DNA of 64,000 nt from NCBI RefSeq assembly GCF_024679095.1, contig NW_026111747.1:186001-250000 (forward strand), in the 5' to 3' direction. Below the pieces are notes generated by a model. That model did no database searches. It saw only the letters and a list, made by a program, of their open reading frames with translations, and was not told the origin of the DNA. Shown here piece after piece: positions 1-16,071 of this stretch. How positions within the stretch are numbered: the first letter of the stretch is position 1; every line of letters begins with the position of its first letter. The position numbers were made by a program, and so were the translations under genes. Source of the stretch: Eriocheir sinensis. Lineage: Eukaryota; Arthropoda; Malacostraca; Decapoda; Varunidae.

Positions 1-641
1 TTGAAACAAATATACATTGTTTTATGTGCATTTTGTATATTTTTTCAATACAAATTTACCTTATTGTACGTGCAGTTTGTATACTAATTTTAATACAAAT
101 TTAATTTTTCTATGTGTATTCTTGTATATGTATTTAAAAAAAAATGCTTTATTTTATGGGTATTTTGCATCTTTATTTTCATACAAAATTACATTATTTT
201 ATTGATATTCTGTGTATTTATTTTGATACGATTTTACATTATTCTATGTATATTTTGTATATCTATTTTATACAAATGTACGTTATTTTATGTGAATTTG
301 TTTTCATTTCATACAAATTTACATTATTTTATGTGTATTTTGTACATGTATTTAAATACAAATTTAACTAATTATATGTGTATTTTGTATATCTATTTTC
401 ATGCAAATTGAAATTTATTTTTTTGTTTTTTCGTATATATTTTTATTCAAATTTTCGTAATTTTATGTGTATGTTGTATATTTATTTTCCTACAAATATA
501 CGTTCTTTTATCGGAATTTTCTTTATTTATTTTGATACGAGTTTTCATTTTTTTAGGTGTATTTGATATATATATTTTTATACTTATTTACATAATTTTA
601 TATGTATTCTGAATATATATTTTCATAGAAATTTACTCTAT
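1..641 (+). repeat. Satellite block 1, T-rich strand on +
   Basis: About 14 monomers. It starts in m14 (ACATTGTTTTATGTG), passes m15, m16 and an m1 variant (TGCTTTATTTTATGGG near 144), then m2 (near 205-235) and later types with CAAATTGAAATTTATT near 405. It is near-identical to 54,574-55,207 and ends at a switch whose junction (CTCTATATGTATATACA) occurs four times in the window. Confidence 0.9.
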
Positions 642-648
642 ATGTATA
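641..648. other. Orientation switch a (also 22,767, 27,437, 55,210)
   Basis: A plus monomer with TTTACTCTATATG is joined to a minus monomer starting TATATACAAAAA. The centre TGTATATACA is a perfect 10-bp palindrome. The same junction, direct or complemented, occurs four times. Confidence 0.88.
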
Positions 649-2724
649 TACAAAAAAACACAAAAATAGTTTAAATTTGTTTGAAAATAAATATACAAAA
701 TACACATAAAATTAGGTAAATTTGTATTGAAATACATATACAAAATACACTTAAAATAATGTAAATTTGAATAAAATTATATAAACAAATACACTTAAAA
801 TAACGTTAATTTGTATAAAATATATATAAAAAATACACATTAAATAATGAAAATATGTATAAAAAAATATATACAAAACACAAATAGTGTAATATAAAAT
901 CGTATCAAAATATATACACAGAATATTAATAAAATAATGTACATTTGTATGAAAACTAAGGTGCAAAATACCTATAAAATAACGCATTTTTTATAAAATT
1001 ATATATACCAAAATACACATAAAATATTTGAATTTGTATTAAAATAAATATACAAAATGCACATACAATAAGGTAAATTTATATTGAAATAGATATGCAA
1101 AAAACATATAAAACAATGTAAATTTGTTTCAAAGTATATATACGAATACACATAAAATAACGTAGATTTCTATAAATATATATATACAAAATACAAATAA
1201 AATTAAGTAAATACGAGTAGAAAAAGTACACAAAATACACATAAAATAATGTAAATTCGTATAAATATAAATAAACAAAATACCAATAAGAGAATGTGTA
1301 TTTGTATAAATATAAATATACAAAATGCACATAAAATAACGTAAATTTGTATAAAACTATATACAAAAATACACAGAAGTAATTAAATTTGTATGAAAAT
1401 AGATATACAAAATACACACAAAATAAGCTAAATTTGAATTGAAATATATATACAAAATACATAAAATAAAGTAAATTCGTTTCAAAATATTTTTAACAAA
1501 TACACATATAATAACGTAAATTTGTAAAAAAATATATAAACAAAATACACATTAAGTAATGTAAATACGTATAAAAAAATATTTACAAAATACACAAATA
1601 ATCAAGTCATTCGTATCAAAATAAATAAACAAAAAACTAATTAAATAATGTAAATTTGTATGAGAAAACATACAAAATACACATAAAATAACGCAAATTT
1701 CTATAAAAATATATGTACAAAAATGCACATAAAATTAATTTGCATAAAAAAATATACAAAACACACATTTGATAATGCAAATGAATATACACAATTAAAT
1801 AATGTAAATTTGCGTCAAAATAAATAAACAAAATATCAATAAAAGAATGTGTATTTATATGAAAATAGATATACAAAATTCACATGAAATAACATAAATT
1901 TGTATAAAACTATATACAAAAATACACCAAAATAATTTAAATTTGTATGAAAATACATATACAAAATACACTTAAAATAATGTAAATTTGAATGAAAATA
2001 TATAAACAAATACACTTAAAATAACGTAAAATTGTATAAAATATATATACAAAAACCACATTAAATAATGTAAATATATATAAAAAAAATATACAAAACA
2101 CAAATAGAATAATGTAAAATCGTATCAAAATGAATACACAGAATGTTAATAAAATAATGTAAATTTGTATAAAAATCAAGATGCAAAATACCCATAAAAA
2201 ACGCATTTTTTATATAAATATACATACCAAAAAACACATAAAATAATTGAATTTGTATTAAAATAAATTTACAAAATGCACATACAATAAGGTAGATCTG
2301 TATTTGAATAGATATACAAAATACATATAAACAATGTAAATTTGTCTCAAAATATATATACGAATACACATAAAATAAGGTAGATTTCTATAAAAATATA
2401 TATACATAATACACATAAAATTAAGTAAATACGTATAAGAAAATGTATACAAAATACACATAAAATAATGTAAATTCGTATCAAAATAAATAAACAAAAT
2501 ACCAATACAAGAATGTGTCTTTGTATAAATATAAAAATACAAAATACACATTAAATAACGTAAATTTGTATAAAACTATACACAAAAATACACAAAAGTA
2601 ACTAAATTTGTATGAAAATGGATATACTAAATACACATAAAATAAGCTAAATTTGAATTGAGATATATATACAAAGTACATAAAATAATGTAAATTTGTA
2701 TCAAAATATTTATAAAAATACACT
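642..2724 (-). repeat. Satellite block 2, inverted
   Basis: Read on the minus strand. It holds one set of types m1-m7 near 670-1,000 and a second near 1,930-2,215. Between them, near 1,370-1,480, is the distinctive 'GCTAAATTTGAATTGAAAT' monomer. The first 1.1 kb matches 55,212-56,355. The second part is an independent copy of the same monomer order, so the block is itself a partial tandem duplication. Confidence 0.9.
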
Positions 2725-3085
2725 ATTTGTGTTTTGTATATATTTTTTTATACATATTTACATTATTTAATTAGTATTTTGTATATATATTTGATACAAA
2801 TTTACGTTAAGTGTATATGTTTATATATTTTCATTCAAACTTCCATTATTTTATATGTATTTTGTATATGTATTTCAAAACAAATTTTCCTAATTTTGTG
2901 TATTTTGTATATATATTTTCATACAAATTTAAATTATTTTTGTGTATTTTTGTATATAGTTTTATACAAACTTAGGTTATTTTATGAGTATTTTGTATAT
3001 CTATTTTCATACAAATACACATTCTTTTATTGATATTTTGTTTATTTATTTTGACGAGAATTTAAATTATTTAATGTGTATTTTA
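2725..3085 (+). repeat. Satellite block 3, short + block
   Basis: About eight monomers, entering in the middle of m3 (CTATTTGTGTTTTG) and running through m10 (ACACATTCTTTTATTG at about 3,018) to an m11 copy that breaks off after TTAATGTGTATTTTAC. Confidence 0.85.
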
Positions 3086-3165
3086 CGAAAATTTGTATGA
3101 AAATATATAAAAAAATAAACAAAAATAATTTCAATTTGAATGAAAATAAATATACAAAATACACA
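3086..3165 (-). repeat. Satellite block 4, 80-bp inverted fragment
   Basis: Fewer than two monomers lie between two orientation switches. The right switch is ACACATGTATTTTG, with the 6-bp palindrome ACATGT at the centre (3,163-3,168). The same fragment and the same switch recur at about 40,335-40,418. Confidence 0.8.
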
Positions 3166-4370
3166 TGTATTTTGTATATCTATTTTCACACAAATTTAAT
3201 TACTTTTGTGTATTTTTGCATATAGTTTTATAAAAATTTACGTTATTTTATTTGTATTTTGTATATTTATATTTATACAATACACATTCTTTTATTAGTA
3301 TTTTGTTCATTTATTTGGATACGAGTTTACATTATTTTATGTATATTTTGTATACCTTTTTTTATACGTATTTACTTCATTTTATGTGTATTTTGTATGT
3401 TTATTTTCATAGAAATCTACGTTATTTTATGTGTATTCGTATATATATTTTGAAAAAAATTTACATGGTTTTATATGTATTTTGCATATCTTTTTCAATA
3501 CAAATTTACCTTATTGTATGTTCTTTTTGTATATTTATTTTAATACAAATTCTTGGTATAAATATTTTTATAAAAAATGCGTAATTTTATGAGTATTTTG
3601 CATCTTAATTTTCATACAAATTTACATTATTTAAGTATTATTCTGTGTATTTATTTTGATACGATTTTATATTATTCTATTTGTGTTTTCTATATATTTT
3701 TTTATACATATTTACATTATTTAATGTGTATTTTTTATATATATTTTATACAAATTTACGTTATTTTAAGTGTATTTCTTTACATATTTTCATTCAAATT
3801 TACATTATTTTATATGTATTTTGTAAATGTATTTCAATACAAATTTACCTAATTTTATGTGTATTTTGTATATTTATTTTCATACAAATTAAAATTATTT
3901 TTGTGTATTTTTGAATATAGTTTTATACAAATTTAGGTGATTTTATGTGTATAATGTATATCTATTTTAATACAAATACACATTCTTTTATTGATATTTC
4001 GTTTATTTCTTTTGACGCGAATTTACATTATTTAATGTGTATTTTATATATATATTTTTATACGTGTTTACATCATTTGATGTGTATTTTGTATATATAT
4101 TTCTATAGGAAATCTACGTTGATTTATGAGTATTCGTATATAGATTTTGAAATAAATTTACAATGTTTTATGTGTATTTTGCTTATTTCTTCAATACAAA
4201 TTTACCTTATTGTATATGCATTTTGTATATTAATTTTAATACAAATTTAATTATGCTATTTGTATTTTTCTATATGTATTTTTATAAAAAATATGCTTTA
4301 TTTTATGGATATTTTGCATTTTTATTTTCATACAAATTTACATTATTTTATTTATATTCTGTTTATTTTT
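3086..4370. repeat. Segmental duplication F, copy 1 (partner 40,335-41,640)
   Basis: Both copies begin with the 80-bp minus fragment, flip at ACACATGTATTTTG, and run through m12-m16, m1-m16 and the TGCTTTATTTTATGG m1. Copy 1 has TATGTTCTTTTTGTAT near 3,516 where copy 2 has TATGTGCATTTTGTAT. Confidence 0.82.
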
Positions 4371-4645
4371 TTTAAACAATTTTACATTATTCTATGTGTA
4401 TTTTGTATATCTATTTTTATACGTATTTACTTAATTTTATGTGTATTTTGTATTTATATTTTTATAGAAATCTACGTTTTTTTATTTGTATTCGTAAATA
4501 TATTTTGAAACAAATTTATATTGTTTTATATGTATTTTTGCATATCTCTTTCAATACAAATTTACCTTATTATATGTGCATTTTGTATATTTATTTCAAT
4601 ACAAATTTAAATATTTTATGTGTATTTGGTATATATATTTTTATA

Positions 4646-6217
4646 AGAAATGCGCTATTTTATAGGAATTTTGCATCTTTATTTTCATACAAATTTACAT
4701 TATTTTATTAATATTCGGTGTATTTATTTTGATACGATGTTACATTATTCTATTTGTTTTTTGTATATAATTTTTTATACATATTTACATTATTTAATGT
4801 GTATCTTGCATATATATTTTATACAAATTTATTATCTATTATCTATTTTCATACAAATACACATTCTTTTCATGATATTTTGTTTATTTATTTTGACATG
4901 AATTTACATTATTTGAGATGTATTTTGTATATGTATTTTTATACGTATTTACATAATTTCATATGTATTTTGTATATATATTTCTACAAAAATCTACTTT
5001 ATTTTATGTGTATTCGTATATATATTTTGAAACAAATTTACATTGTTTTATATGTATTTTTGAATATCTCTTTCAATACAAATTTACCTTACTGTATATG
5101 CATTTTGTATATTTATTTCAATACAAATTTAAATATTTTATGTGTATTTTGGTAAATATATTTTTATAAAAAATGCGATAATTTTTGGGAATTTTGCATC
5201 TTTATTTTCATACAAATTTACATTATTTTATTGATATTCTGTGTATTTATTTTGATACGATTTTACATTATTCTATTTGTTTTTTGTATATATATTTTTT
5301 ATACACATTTACATTCAATACAATACAATACAAATACAAATACAAATTTACATTATTGTATGTGCATTTTGTATATTTTTTTAATACAAATTTAAATATT
5401 TTATGTGTATTTTGGTACATATATTTTTATAAGAAATGCGCTATTTTATGGGAATTTTGCATCTTTATTTTCATACAAATTTACATTATTTTATTAATAT
5501 TCGGTGTATTTATTTTGATACGATTTTACATTATTCTATTTGTTTTTTGTATATACTTTTTTATACATATTTATATTATTTAATGTGTATCTTGCATATA
5601 TATTTTATACAAATTTTATCTATTATCTATTTTCATACAAATACACATTCTTTTCATGATATTTTGTTTATTTATTTTGACACGAATTTACATTATTTGA
5701 TATGTATTTTGTATATATATTTTTATACGTATTTACATAATTTCATATGTATTTTGTATATATATTTCAATAGAAATCTACTTTATTTTATGTGTATTCG
5801 TATATATATTTTGAAACAAATTTACATTGTTTTATATGTATTTTTGAATATCTCTTTCAATACAAATTTACCTTACTGTATATGCATTTTGTATATTTAT
5901 TTCAATACAAATTTAAATATTTTATGTGTATTTTGGTATATATATTTTTATAAAAATTGCGATAATTTTTGGGAATTTGGCATCTTTATTTTCATACAAA
6001 TTTACATTATTTTATTGATATTCTGTGTATTTATTTTGATACGATTTTACATAATTTTATTTTTTTTGTATATATTTTTTTATACACATTTACATTATAT
6101 GATGTGTATCATGGATGTATATCTTATACAAATTTACGTTATTTTAAGTGTATTTGTTTATATATTTTCATTCAAATTTACATTATTTGATGTGTATTTT
6201 GTATATGTATTTCAATA
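4646..6217 (+). repeat. 786-bp tandem duplication (two copies)
   Basis: Copy 1 is about 4,646-5,431 and copy 2 about 5,432-6,217. m1 copies at 4,646 and 5,432 both read GAAATGCGCTATTTTAT, and those at 5,168 and 5,955 both read TGCGATAATTTTTGGG; both spacings are 786-787 bp. Each copy holds the TATCTATTATCTATT fused monomer. The copies differ at their right ends, where copy 1 has the CAATA run. Confidence 0.82.
5315..5347 (+). repeat. Short ATACA/AATACA run
   Basis: Three CAATA units followed by two CAAATA units. They look like slippage of the monomer end AATACAAAT. The run joins a truncated m4 to an m15-type monomer (CATTATTGTATGTGC), so it may mark a repaired break. Confidence 0.85.
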
Positions 6218-6426
6218 CAATTTTACCTAGTTTTATGTGTATTTTGTATATTTCTTTTCAAACAAATTTAAATTATTTTTGTGTATTTTTGTATATAGTT
6301 TAATACAAATTTAGGTTATTTTATGTACGCATTTACATTATTAAGTGTGTGTTTTGTATATATATTTTTATGCTAATTTACTTTATTTTATGTGCATTTT
6401 TGTTATTTGTATATTTTTTCTCATAC

Positions 6427-6681
6427 ATAAAATAATGTACATTTGTATCAAAATACTTATACAAATACACACATAATAACGTAAATTTGTAAAAAATATA
6501 TAAACAGAATACACATTAAATAATGTAAATACGTATAAAAAAATGTACAAAATACACAAATAATCATGTAATTCGTATCAAAATAAATAGACAAAATACC
6601 AATAAAATAATGTAAATTTCTATGAGAAAACATATTCAAAATACACATAAATAACGCAAATATCAATTAAAATATATATAA
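6427..6681 (-). repeat. Satellite block 6, short inverted block
   Basis: About six monomers, including the ATCATGTAATTCGTATC and GAAAACATAT types. It ends at an AT-only palindromic switch (TATATAATATAATATATT) that is shared with 25,608, 47,158 and, inverted, 57,187. Confidence 0.88.
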
Positions 6682-6702
6682 TATAATATATTTTCATACA
6701 TA
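6664..6702. other. Orientation switch b, AT-only near-palindrome (also 25,608, 47,158, inverted 57,187)
   Basis: The joint consists of A and T only, centred on TATATAATATAATATATT, with minus satellite on the left and plus on the right. The two arms (AAAATAT and ATATTTT) pair, so the joint is the tip of a long potential hairpin. Confidence 0.88.
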
Positions 6703-6940
6703 TTTAAAATATTTAATGTATATTTTGTATATTTATTTTATCCAAATTTACGTTATTTTATATGTATTTGTTTATATATTTTCATACAAATTTACATTAT
6801 TTTATGTGAGTTTTGTATATGTATTTCAATACAAGTTTGCCTAACTTTATATGTATTTTGCATATCTGTTTACAAACAAATTTAAATTATTTTTGTGTAT
6901 TTTTGTATATATTTTTACACAAATTTTAGTTATTTTATTT

Positions 6941-7104
<164 letters not shown>

Positions 7105-7995
7105 CCTACAAATATACATTCTTTTATTGTAATTTTGTGTATTGAATTTTTTACGAATTTACATTATTTTAGGTGTATTTTGTATATATTTTTTTCTACG
7201 TATTTAAATTATTTTATGTGTATTTTATATATACATTTTCATGAAATATTACGTTATTTTATTGTGTGTATTCGTATATATTTTGAAACAAATTTTATAC
7301 AAATTCAAGTTATTTTATGTGTATTTGTATATATATTTTCATACAAATTTATATTATTTTATGTGTATTCTTACATATATTTTATTACAAATTTACCTTA
7401 TTTTATGTTTATTTTGTATATTTATTTCATTCAATTTTATATTATTTAATGTGTATATTTGTATTTGTATTTAGGTTATTTTATGTGTGTTTTCTATATA
7501 TATTTTCATCCAAAATAACATTATTTTATTGTTATTTTCTTAATTTAACTCGATACGAATTTAGATTATTTCATAGGTATTTTGTATACATATTTTTATA
7601 CTCATTTACATTATCTAATGTGTGTTTTGTATATATTTTTTTATGCAAACTAATTTTATGTGCATTTTTGTACATATATTTTTATAGAAACTTAAAACGT
7701 TATTTTATGTATATTTTGTATATGTTTTCTCATACAAATCTACATTATTTAATTAGTTTTTTGTTTATTTATTTTGATACGAATGACTTGATTATTTGTG
7801 TATTTTGTAAATATTTATTTATACGTATTTACATTACTTAATGAGTATTTTGTTTATATATTTTTTTACAAATTGACGTTATTATATGTGTCTTTGTTAA
7901 AAATATTTTGAAACGAATTTACTTTAATTTATGTATTTTGTATATATATTTCAATTTAAATTTAGCTTATTTTGTGTGTATTTTGTATATCTATT

Positions 7996-8161
<166 letters not shown>

Positions 8162-9439
8162 CACATTCTCTTCGGTTTTTTTATATATATTTTATACAAA
8201 TTTACGTTATTTTAAATGTATTTGTTTATATATTTTTATTCAAATTTACATTATTTTAAGTGTATTTTTTTATACGTATTTCAATACAAATTTACCTAAT
8301 TTTATGTGTATTTTGTATATTTATTTTCATACAAATTTAAATTATTTTTGTGTATTTTTGTATATAGTTTTATACAGATTTAGGTTATTTTATGTGTATT
8401 TTCTATATCTATTGTACAAATACACATTCTTTTTTGATATTTTGTATATATATTTCATACAAACTTAATTACTTGTGTATTTTGTATATAGTTTTATACA
8501 AATTTACGATATTTTATGTGTATTTTGTATATTTATATTTATACAAATACACATTCTTTTACTGGTATTTTGTTTATTTATTTTGATACGATTTTTATGT
8601 GTATTTTGTATTCATTTTTTTATACGTATTTACTTCATTTTATGTGTATTTTGTATATATTTATATAGAAATATACGTTATTTTATGTGTATTCGTATAT
8701 ATATTTTGAAACAAATTTACATTGTTTTATATATATTTTGAATATTTATTTCAATACAAAATTACCTTATAGTATGTGCATTTTTTATATTTATTTTAAT
8801 ACAAATTTTAATATTTTATGTGTATTTTGGTATATATATTTTTATAAAAAATGCGTTATTTTATGACTATTTTGTATCTTTTTTTTCATACAAATTTATA
8901 TTATTTTATTAATATTCTGTGTATTTATTTTTGATGCGATTTTACATTATTCTATTAGTGTTTTGTATATATTTTTTTTATACATATTTACATTATTTAA
9001 TGTGTATTTTGTATATATATTTGATACATATCTATTTCAATACAAATTTACCTTATAGTATGTGCATTTTTTATATTTATTTTAATACAAATTTTAATGT
9101 TTTATGTGTATATTGGAATATATTTTTTTTAAGAATGCGTTATTTTATGGCTATTTTGCATCTTTATTTTCATACAAATTTACATTATTTTATTAATATT
9201 CCGTGTATTTATTTTTTATACGATTTTACATTATTCTATTTGTGTTTTGTATATATTTTTTATACATATTTACATTATTTAATGTGTATTTTGTATATAT
9301 ATTTGATACAAATTTACGTTATTTTAAGTGTATATGTTTATATATTTTCATTCAAATTTCCATTATTTTATGTGTATTTTGTATATGTATTTCAACACAA
9401 ATTTACCTTATTTTATGTGTATTTTGTATATTTATTTTC

Positions 9440-11140
9440 ATACAAATTTAAATTATTTTTGTGTATTTTTGTATATAGTTTTATACAAAGTTAGTTTATT
9501 TTATGAGTATTTTGTATATCTATTTTCATACAAATACACATTCTTTTATTGATATTTTGTTTATTTATTTTGACGCGAATTTAAATTATTTAATGTGTAT
9601 TTTGTATATATATTTTTATACGTATTTACATCATTTCATGTGTATTTTGTATATATATTTCTATAGAAATCTACGTTATTTTATGTGTATTCGTATATAG
9701 ATTTTTAAACAAATTTACACTTTCATGTGTATTTTGCATATTTTTTCAATACAAATTTACCTTATTGTATATGCATTTTGTATATTAATTTTGATACAAA
9801 TTTAATTATTCTATGTGTATTTTTGTATATGTATTTTTATAAAAATATGCTTTATTTTATGAGTATTTTGCATTATTTTCATACAAATTTACGTTATTTT
9901 ATTGATATTCTGCTCATTCATTTTGATACGATTTGACATTATTCTATGTGTATTTTGTATATATTTTTCATACAAATATACGTTATTTTATGTGTATTTG
10001 TTTATATATTATGACACAAATTTATAATATTTTATGGGTATTTTGTATATATATTTCAAAAGAAATTTACCTAGTTTTATGTGTATTTTGAATATCTATT
10101 TTCATACAAACTCAAAATATTTTTATGTATTTTTGTATATATTTCAATACAAGTTTTAGTTATGTTATGTGTATTTTGTAAATATATTTTCTTTCAAATA
10201 TATATTATTTTATTGGTATTTTGTTGATTTATATTGATACGAATTTACATTATTTTATATGTACTTTGTATATATATTTTTATACGCATTTACATTATTT
10301 AATATTTATTTTGAATATATAATTTTATACAAATTCATGGTATTTTATGTGTATTTGTATATATATTTTCATATAAATTTACATTATTTTATGTGTATTT
10401 TGTACATATATTTCATTACAAATTTTTCTTATTTTATGTTTATTTTGTATGTGTATTTTGTACATTTATATTTATACAAATACACATTCTTTTATTGGTA
10501 TTTTGTTTATTTATTTTGTTTCGAATTTACATTATTTTATGTGTATTTAGTTTACATTTTTTTTATACGTACTTACTTAATTTTATGTGTATTTTGTATA
10601 TATATTTTTATAGAAATCTACGTTATTTTATGTGTATTCGTATATATATTTTGAAACAAATTTACATTGTTTTATATGTATTTTTGCATATCTCTTTCAA
10701 TAGAAGTTTACCTTATTGTATGTGGATTTTGTATATTTATTTCAATACAAATTTAAATATTTTATGTGTATTTTGGTATATATATTTTTATAAGAAATGC
10801 GCTATTTGATGGGAATTTTGCATCTTTATTTTCATACAAATTTACATTATTTTATTAATATACGGTGTATTTATTTTGATACGATTTTACATTATTCTAT
10901 TTATTTTTTGTATATATTTTTTTTATACATATTTACATTATTTAATGTGTATCTTGCATATATATTTCATACAAATTTATTATCTATTATTTATTTTCAT
11001 ACAAATACACATTCTTTTCATGATATTTTGTTTATTTATTTTGACACGAATTTACATTACTTAATATGTATTTTGTATATATATTTTTATACGTATTTAC
11101 ATAATTTCATGTGTATTTTGTATATATATTTCTCTAGAAA
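9440..11140 (+). repeat. Segmental duplication C, copy 1 (partner 58,430-60,140)
   Basis: Markers keep an offset of about 48,990-48,995 bp: TTTTATGAGTATTTTG near 9,500 and 58,490, the GACACAAATTTA monomer near 10,012 and 59,007, TTTTGTATGTGTATTTTG near 10,443 and 59,437. The m11 next to TATTGATATTTTG reads CGCGAAT in copy 1 and CGAGAAT in copy 2. Confidence 0.85.
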
Positions 11141-11772
11141 TCTACGTTATTTTATGTGTATTCGTATATATATTTTGAAACAAATTTACTTTGTTTTATA
11201 TGTATTTTTGAATATCTCTTTCAATACAAATTTACCTTACTGTATATCTATTTTGTATATTTATTTCAATACAAATTAAAATATTTTATGTGTATTTTGG
11301 TATATATATTTTTATAAAAAATGCGCTATTTTATGGGAATTTTTTATCTTTCTTTTCATACATATTTACATTATTTTGTTGATATTCTCTGTATTTATTT
11401 TGATACGATTTTACATTATTCTATTTTTTTTTTTGCATATATTTTTTTATACACATTTACATTATTTAATGTGTATCTTGCATATATATTTTATACAAAT
11501 TTACGTTATTTAAGTGTATTTGTTTATATATTTTCATTCAAATTTACATTATTTTATGTGTATTTTGTATATGTATTTCAATACAAATTTACCTAATTTT
11601 ATGTGTATTTTGTATATTTCTTTTCATACAAATTTTAATTATTTTTATGTATTTTTGTATATAGTTTTATACAAATTTAGGTTATTTTATGTACGCATTT
11701 ACATTATTTAATGTGTGTTTTGTATATATATTTTTATGCAAATTTACTTTATTTTATGTGCATTTTTGTAAG

Positions 11773-12475
11773 TTTCTATTGAAATAGATATGCAAAATAC
11801 ATATAAAACAATGTAAATTAGTTTCAAAATATATATACGAATACACATAAAATAACGATTTCTATAAAAATATATACAAAATACACATAAAATGAAGTAA
11901 ATACGTATAAAAAAATGAATACAAAATACACATAAAATAATGTAAAATCGTATCAAAATAAATAAACAAAATACCAATAAAAGAATGTGTATTTGTATAA
12001 ATATATATATACAAAATACACATAAAATATCGTAAATTTGTATAAAACTATATACAAAAATACACAGAAGTAATTAAATTTGTATGAAAATAGATATATA
12101 AAATACAGCTAAAATAAACTAAATTTGAATTGAAATGTATATACAAAATACATAAAATAATGTAAATTTGTATCAAAATATTTATACAAATACATATAAT
12201 AACGTAGATTTGTTTAAAAATATATAAACAAAATACACATTAAGTAATGTAAATACGTATAAAAAAATATGTACAAAATACACATATAATCATATAATTC
12301 GTATCAAAATAAATAAACAAAATAAGATTAAAATAATGTAAATTTGTATGAGAAAACATATACAAATAACGCAAATTTCTATAAAAATATATGTACAAAA
12401 ATGCACATAAGATAAAGTAAATTTGCATAAAAATATATATACAAAAAACACATTAAATAATGTAAATGAGTACAT
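11773..12475 (-). repeat. Satellite block 8, inverted
   Basis: About 16 monomers. The order m14, m13, m12 and so on, read outward from the left switch, is the reverse complement of 30,760-31,110. Near 12,290 is the ATCATATAATTCGTATC monomer. The right end is a near-palindrome, ATGTAAATGAGTACATT. Confidence 0.88.
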
Positions 12476-13957
12476 TATTTACCATTGAGTATGTGTATTT
12501 TGTATATTTATTTTAATACAAATTTAATTATTTTATGTGTATTTTTGTATATATTTTTTTTAAATATGAGTTATTTTATGTGTATTTTGTATATCTATTT
12601 TCATACAAATGTAATTACTTTTGTGTATTTTTGTATATACTTTTATATCAATTTACGTTATTTTATGTGTATTTTGTATATTTTTATTTATACAAATACA
12701 CATTCTTTTATTAGTATTTTGTTTATTTTTTCGATACGAGTTTTATGTGTATTTTGTACACTTTTTTTTAAACGTATTTACTTCATTTTATGTGTATTTT
12801 GTATATATATCTTTATAGAAATCTGCGTTATTTCATGTTTTGTATATATATTTTGAAACAAATTTACATTGTTTTATATGTATTTTGCATATGTATTTCA
12901 ATACAAATTTACCTTATTGTGTGTTCATTTCGTATATTTATTTTAATACAAATTCAAATATTTTATGTGTTTTGGTATATATATTTTTATAAAAAATGCG
13001 TTATTTTATGGGTATTTTGCATCTTTATTTTCATGCAAATTTATATTATTTTATTAATATTCTGTGTATTTATTTTGATACGATTTTACATTATTCTATT
13101 TGTGTTTTGTATATATTTTTTTATACATATTTAAATTATTTAATGTGTATTTTGTATATATATTTCATACAATTTTACGTTATTTTAAGTGTATTTGTTT
13201 ATATATTTTCATTCAAACTTACATTATTTTATGTGTATTTTGTATATGTATTTCAATACAAATTTGCCTAATTTTATGTGTATTTTGCAAATCTATTTTC
13301 AAACAAATTTAAATAATTTTTGTGTGTTTTTGTATATATTCTTATACAAATTTTAGTTATTTTATTTGTATTTTTTATATATATTTTCCTACAAATATAT
13401 ATTCTTTTATTGGAATTTTATCTATTTATTCTGATACTAATTTTCTTTATTTTATGTGTATTTTGTATATATATTTTTCTACGTATTTACATTATTTTAT
13501 GTGTATTTTGTATATATATTTTCATAAAAATTTACTTTATTTTATTGTGTGTATTCGTATATAATTTGATACAAATTTTATACAAATTCATGTTATTTTA
13601 TGTGTATTTGTATATATATTTTCATACAAATCTACATTATTTTATGTGTATTTTTACATATATTTCATTAGAAATTTACCTTATTTTATGTTTATTTTGA
13701 ATATTTATTTCCTTCAATTTTAAATTATTTTATGTGTATATATGTATTTGTATTTAGGTTATTTTATGTGTATTTTCTATATATATTTTCATCAAAAATT
13801 ACATTATTTTATTGGTATTTTGTTAGTTTAATTCGATACGAATTTAGATTATTTCATAGGTATTTTGTATACATATTTTTATACGCATTTACATTATTTA
13901 ATGTGTGTTTTGTATATTTATTTTTATACAAATTTACTTTATTTTATGTGTATTTGT
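12476..13957 (+). repeat. Satellite block 9
   Basis: It begins with m15-like monomers and holds m1 at about 12,994 followed by m2-m7. It then passes into the TTTTCCTACAAATAT subfamily near 13,385, and ends in a TTTATTTTTATACAAAT monomer. Confidence 0.88.
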
Positions 13958-16070
<2,113 letters not shown>

Positions 16071-16071
16071 T

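Larger units (their letters stand above)
1..1780. repeat. Segmental duplication A, copy 1 (partner 54,574-56,355; inverted 21,590-23,400 and 26,390-28,080)
   Basis: The segment spans an orientation switch (641) and is found four times: twice in this order and twice as its reverse complement. The switch itself (CTCTATATGTATATACA or its complement) is kept in all four (641, 22,767, 27,437, 55,210), so the inversion is older than the copying. Confidence 0.85.
3166..6426 (+). repeat. Satellite block 5
   Basis: It holds one complete higher-order repeat (m1 near 3,576 to the next m1 near 4,278), then shortened cycles with m1 at about 4,646, 5,168, 5,432 and 5,955. The shortened cycles carry the marker TATTATCTATTTTC (near 4,840 and 5,618), where two monomers are fused. 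m1 copies in this part read ATGCGCTATTTTAT or TGCGATAATTTTTGGG, a subfamily not seen in the minus blocks nearby. Confidence 0.9.

Noticed and set aside
639..2724. Inverted repeats as terminal repeats of a transposon
   Set aside because: The arms are satellite monomers, the interior is satellite too, and no transposase-like frame or target-site duplication was seen.
5436..6230. 264-codon open frame, the longest in the window
   Set aside because: It is a run of 15-residue satellite translations (repeating Y, I, F, L, C, N, T), the two neighbouring frames are also largely open, and similar frames arise wherever the same monomers occur. No domain, signal peptide logic or codon bias.
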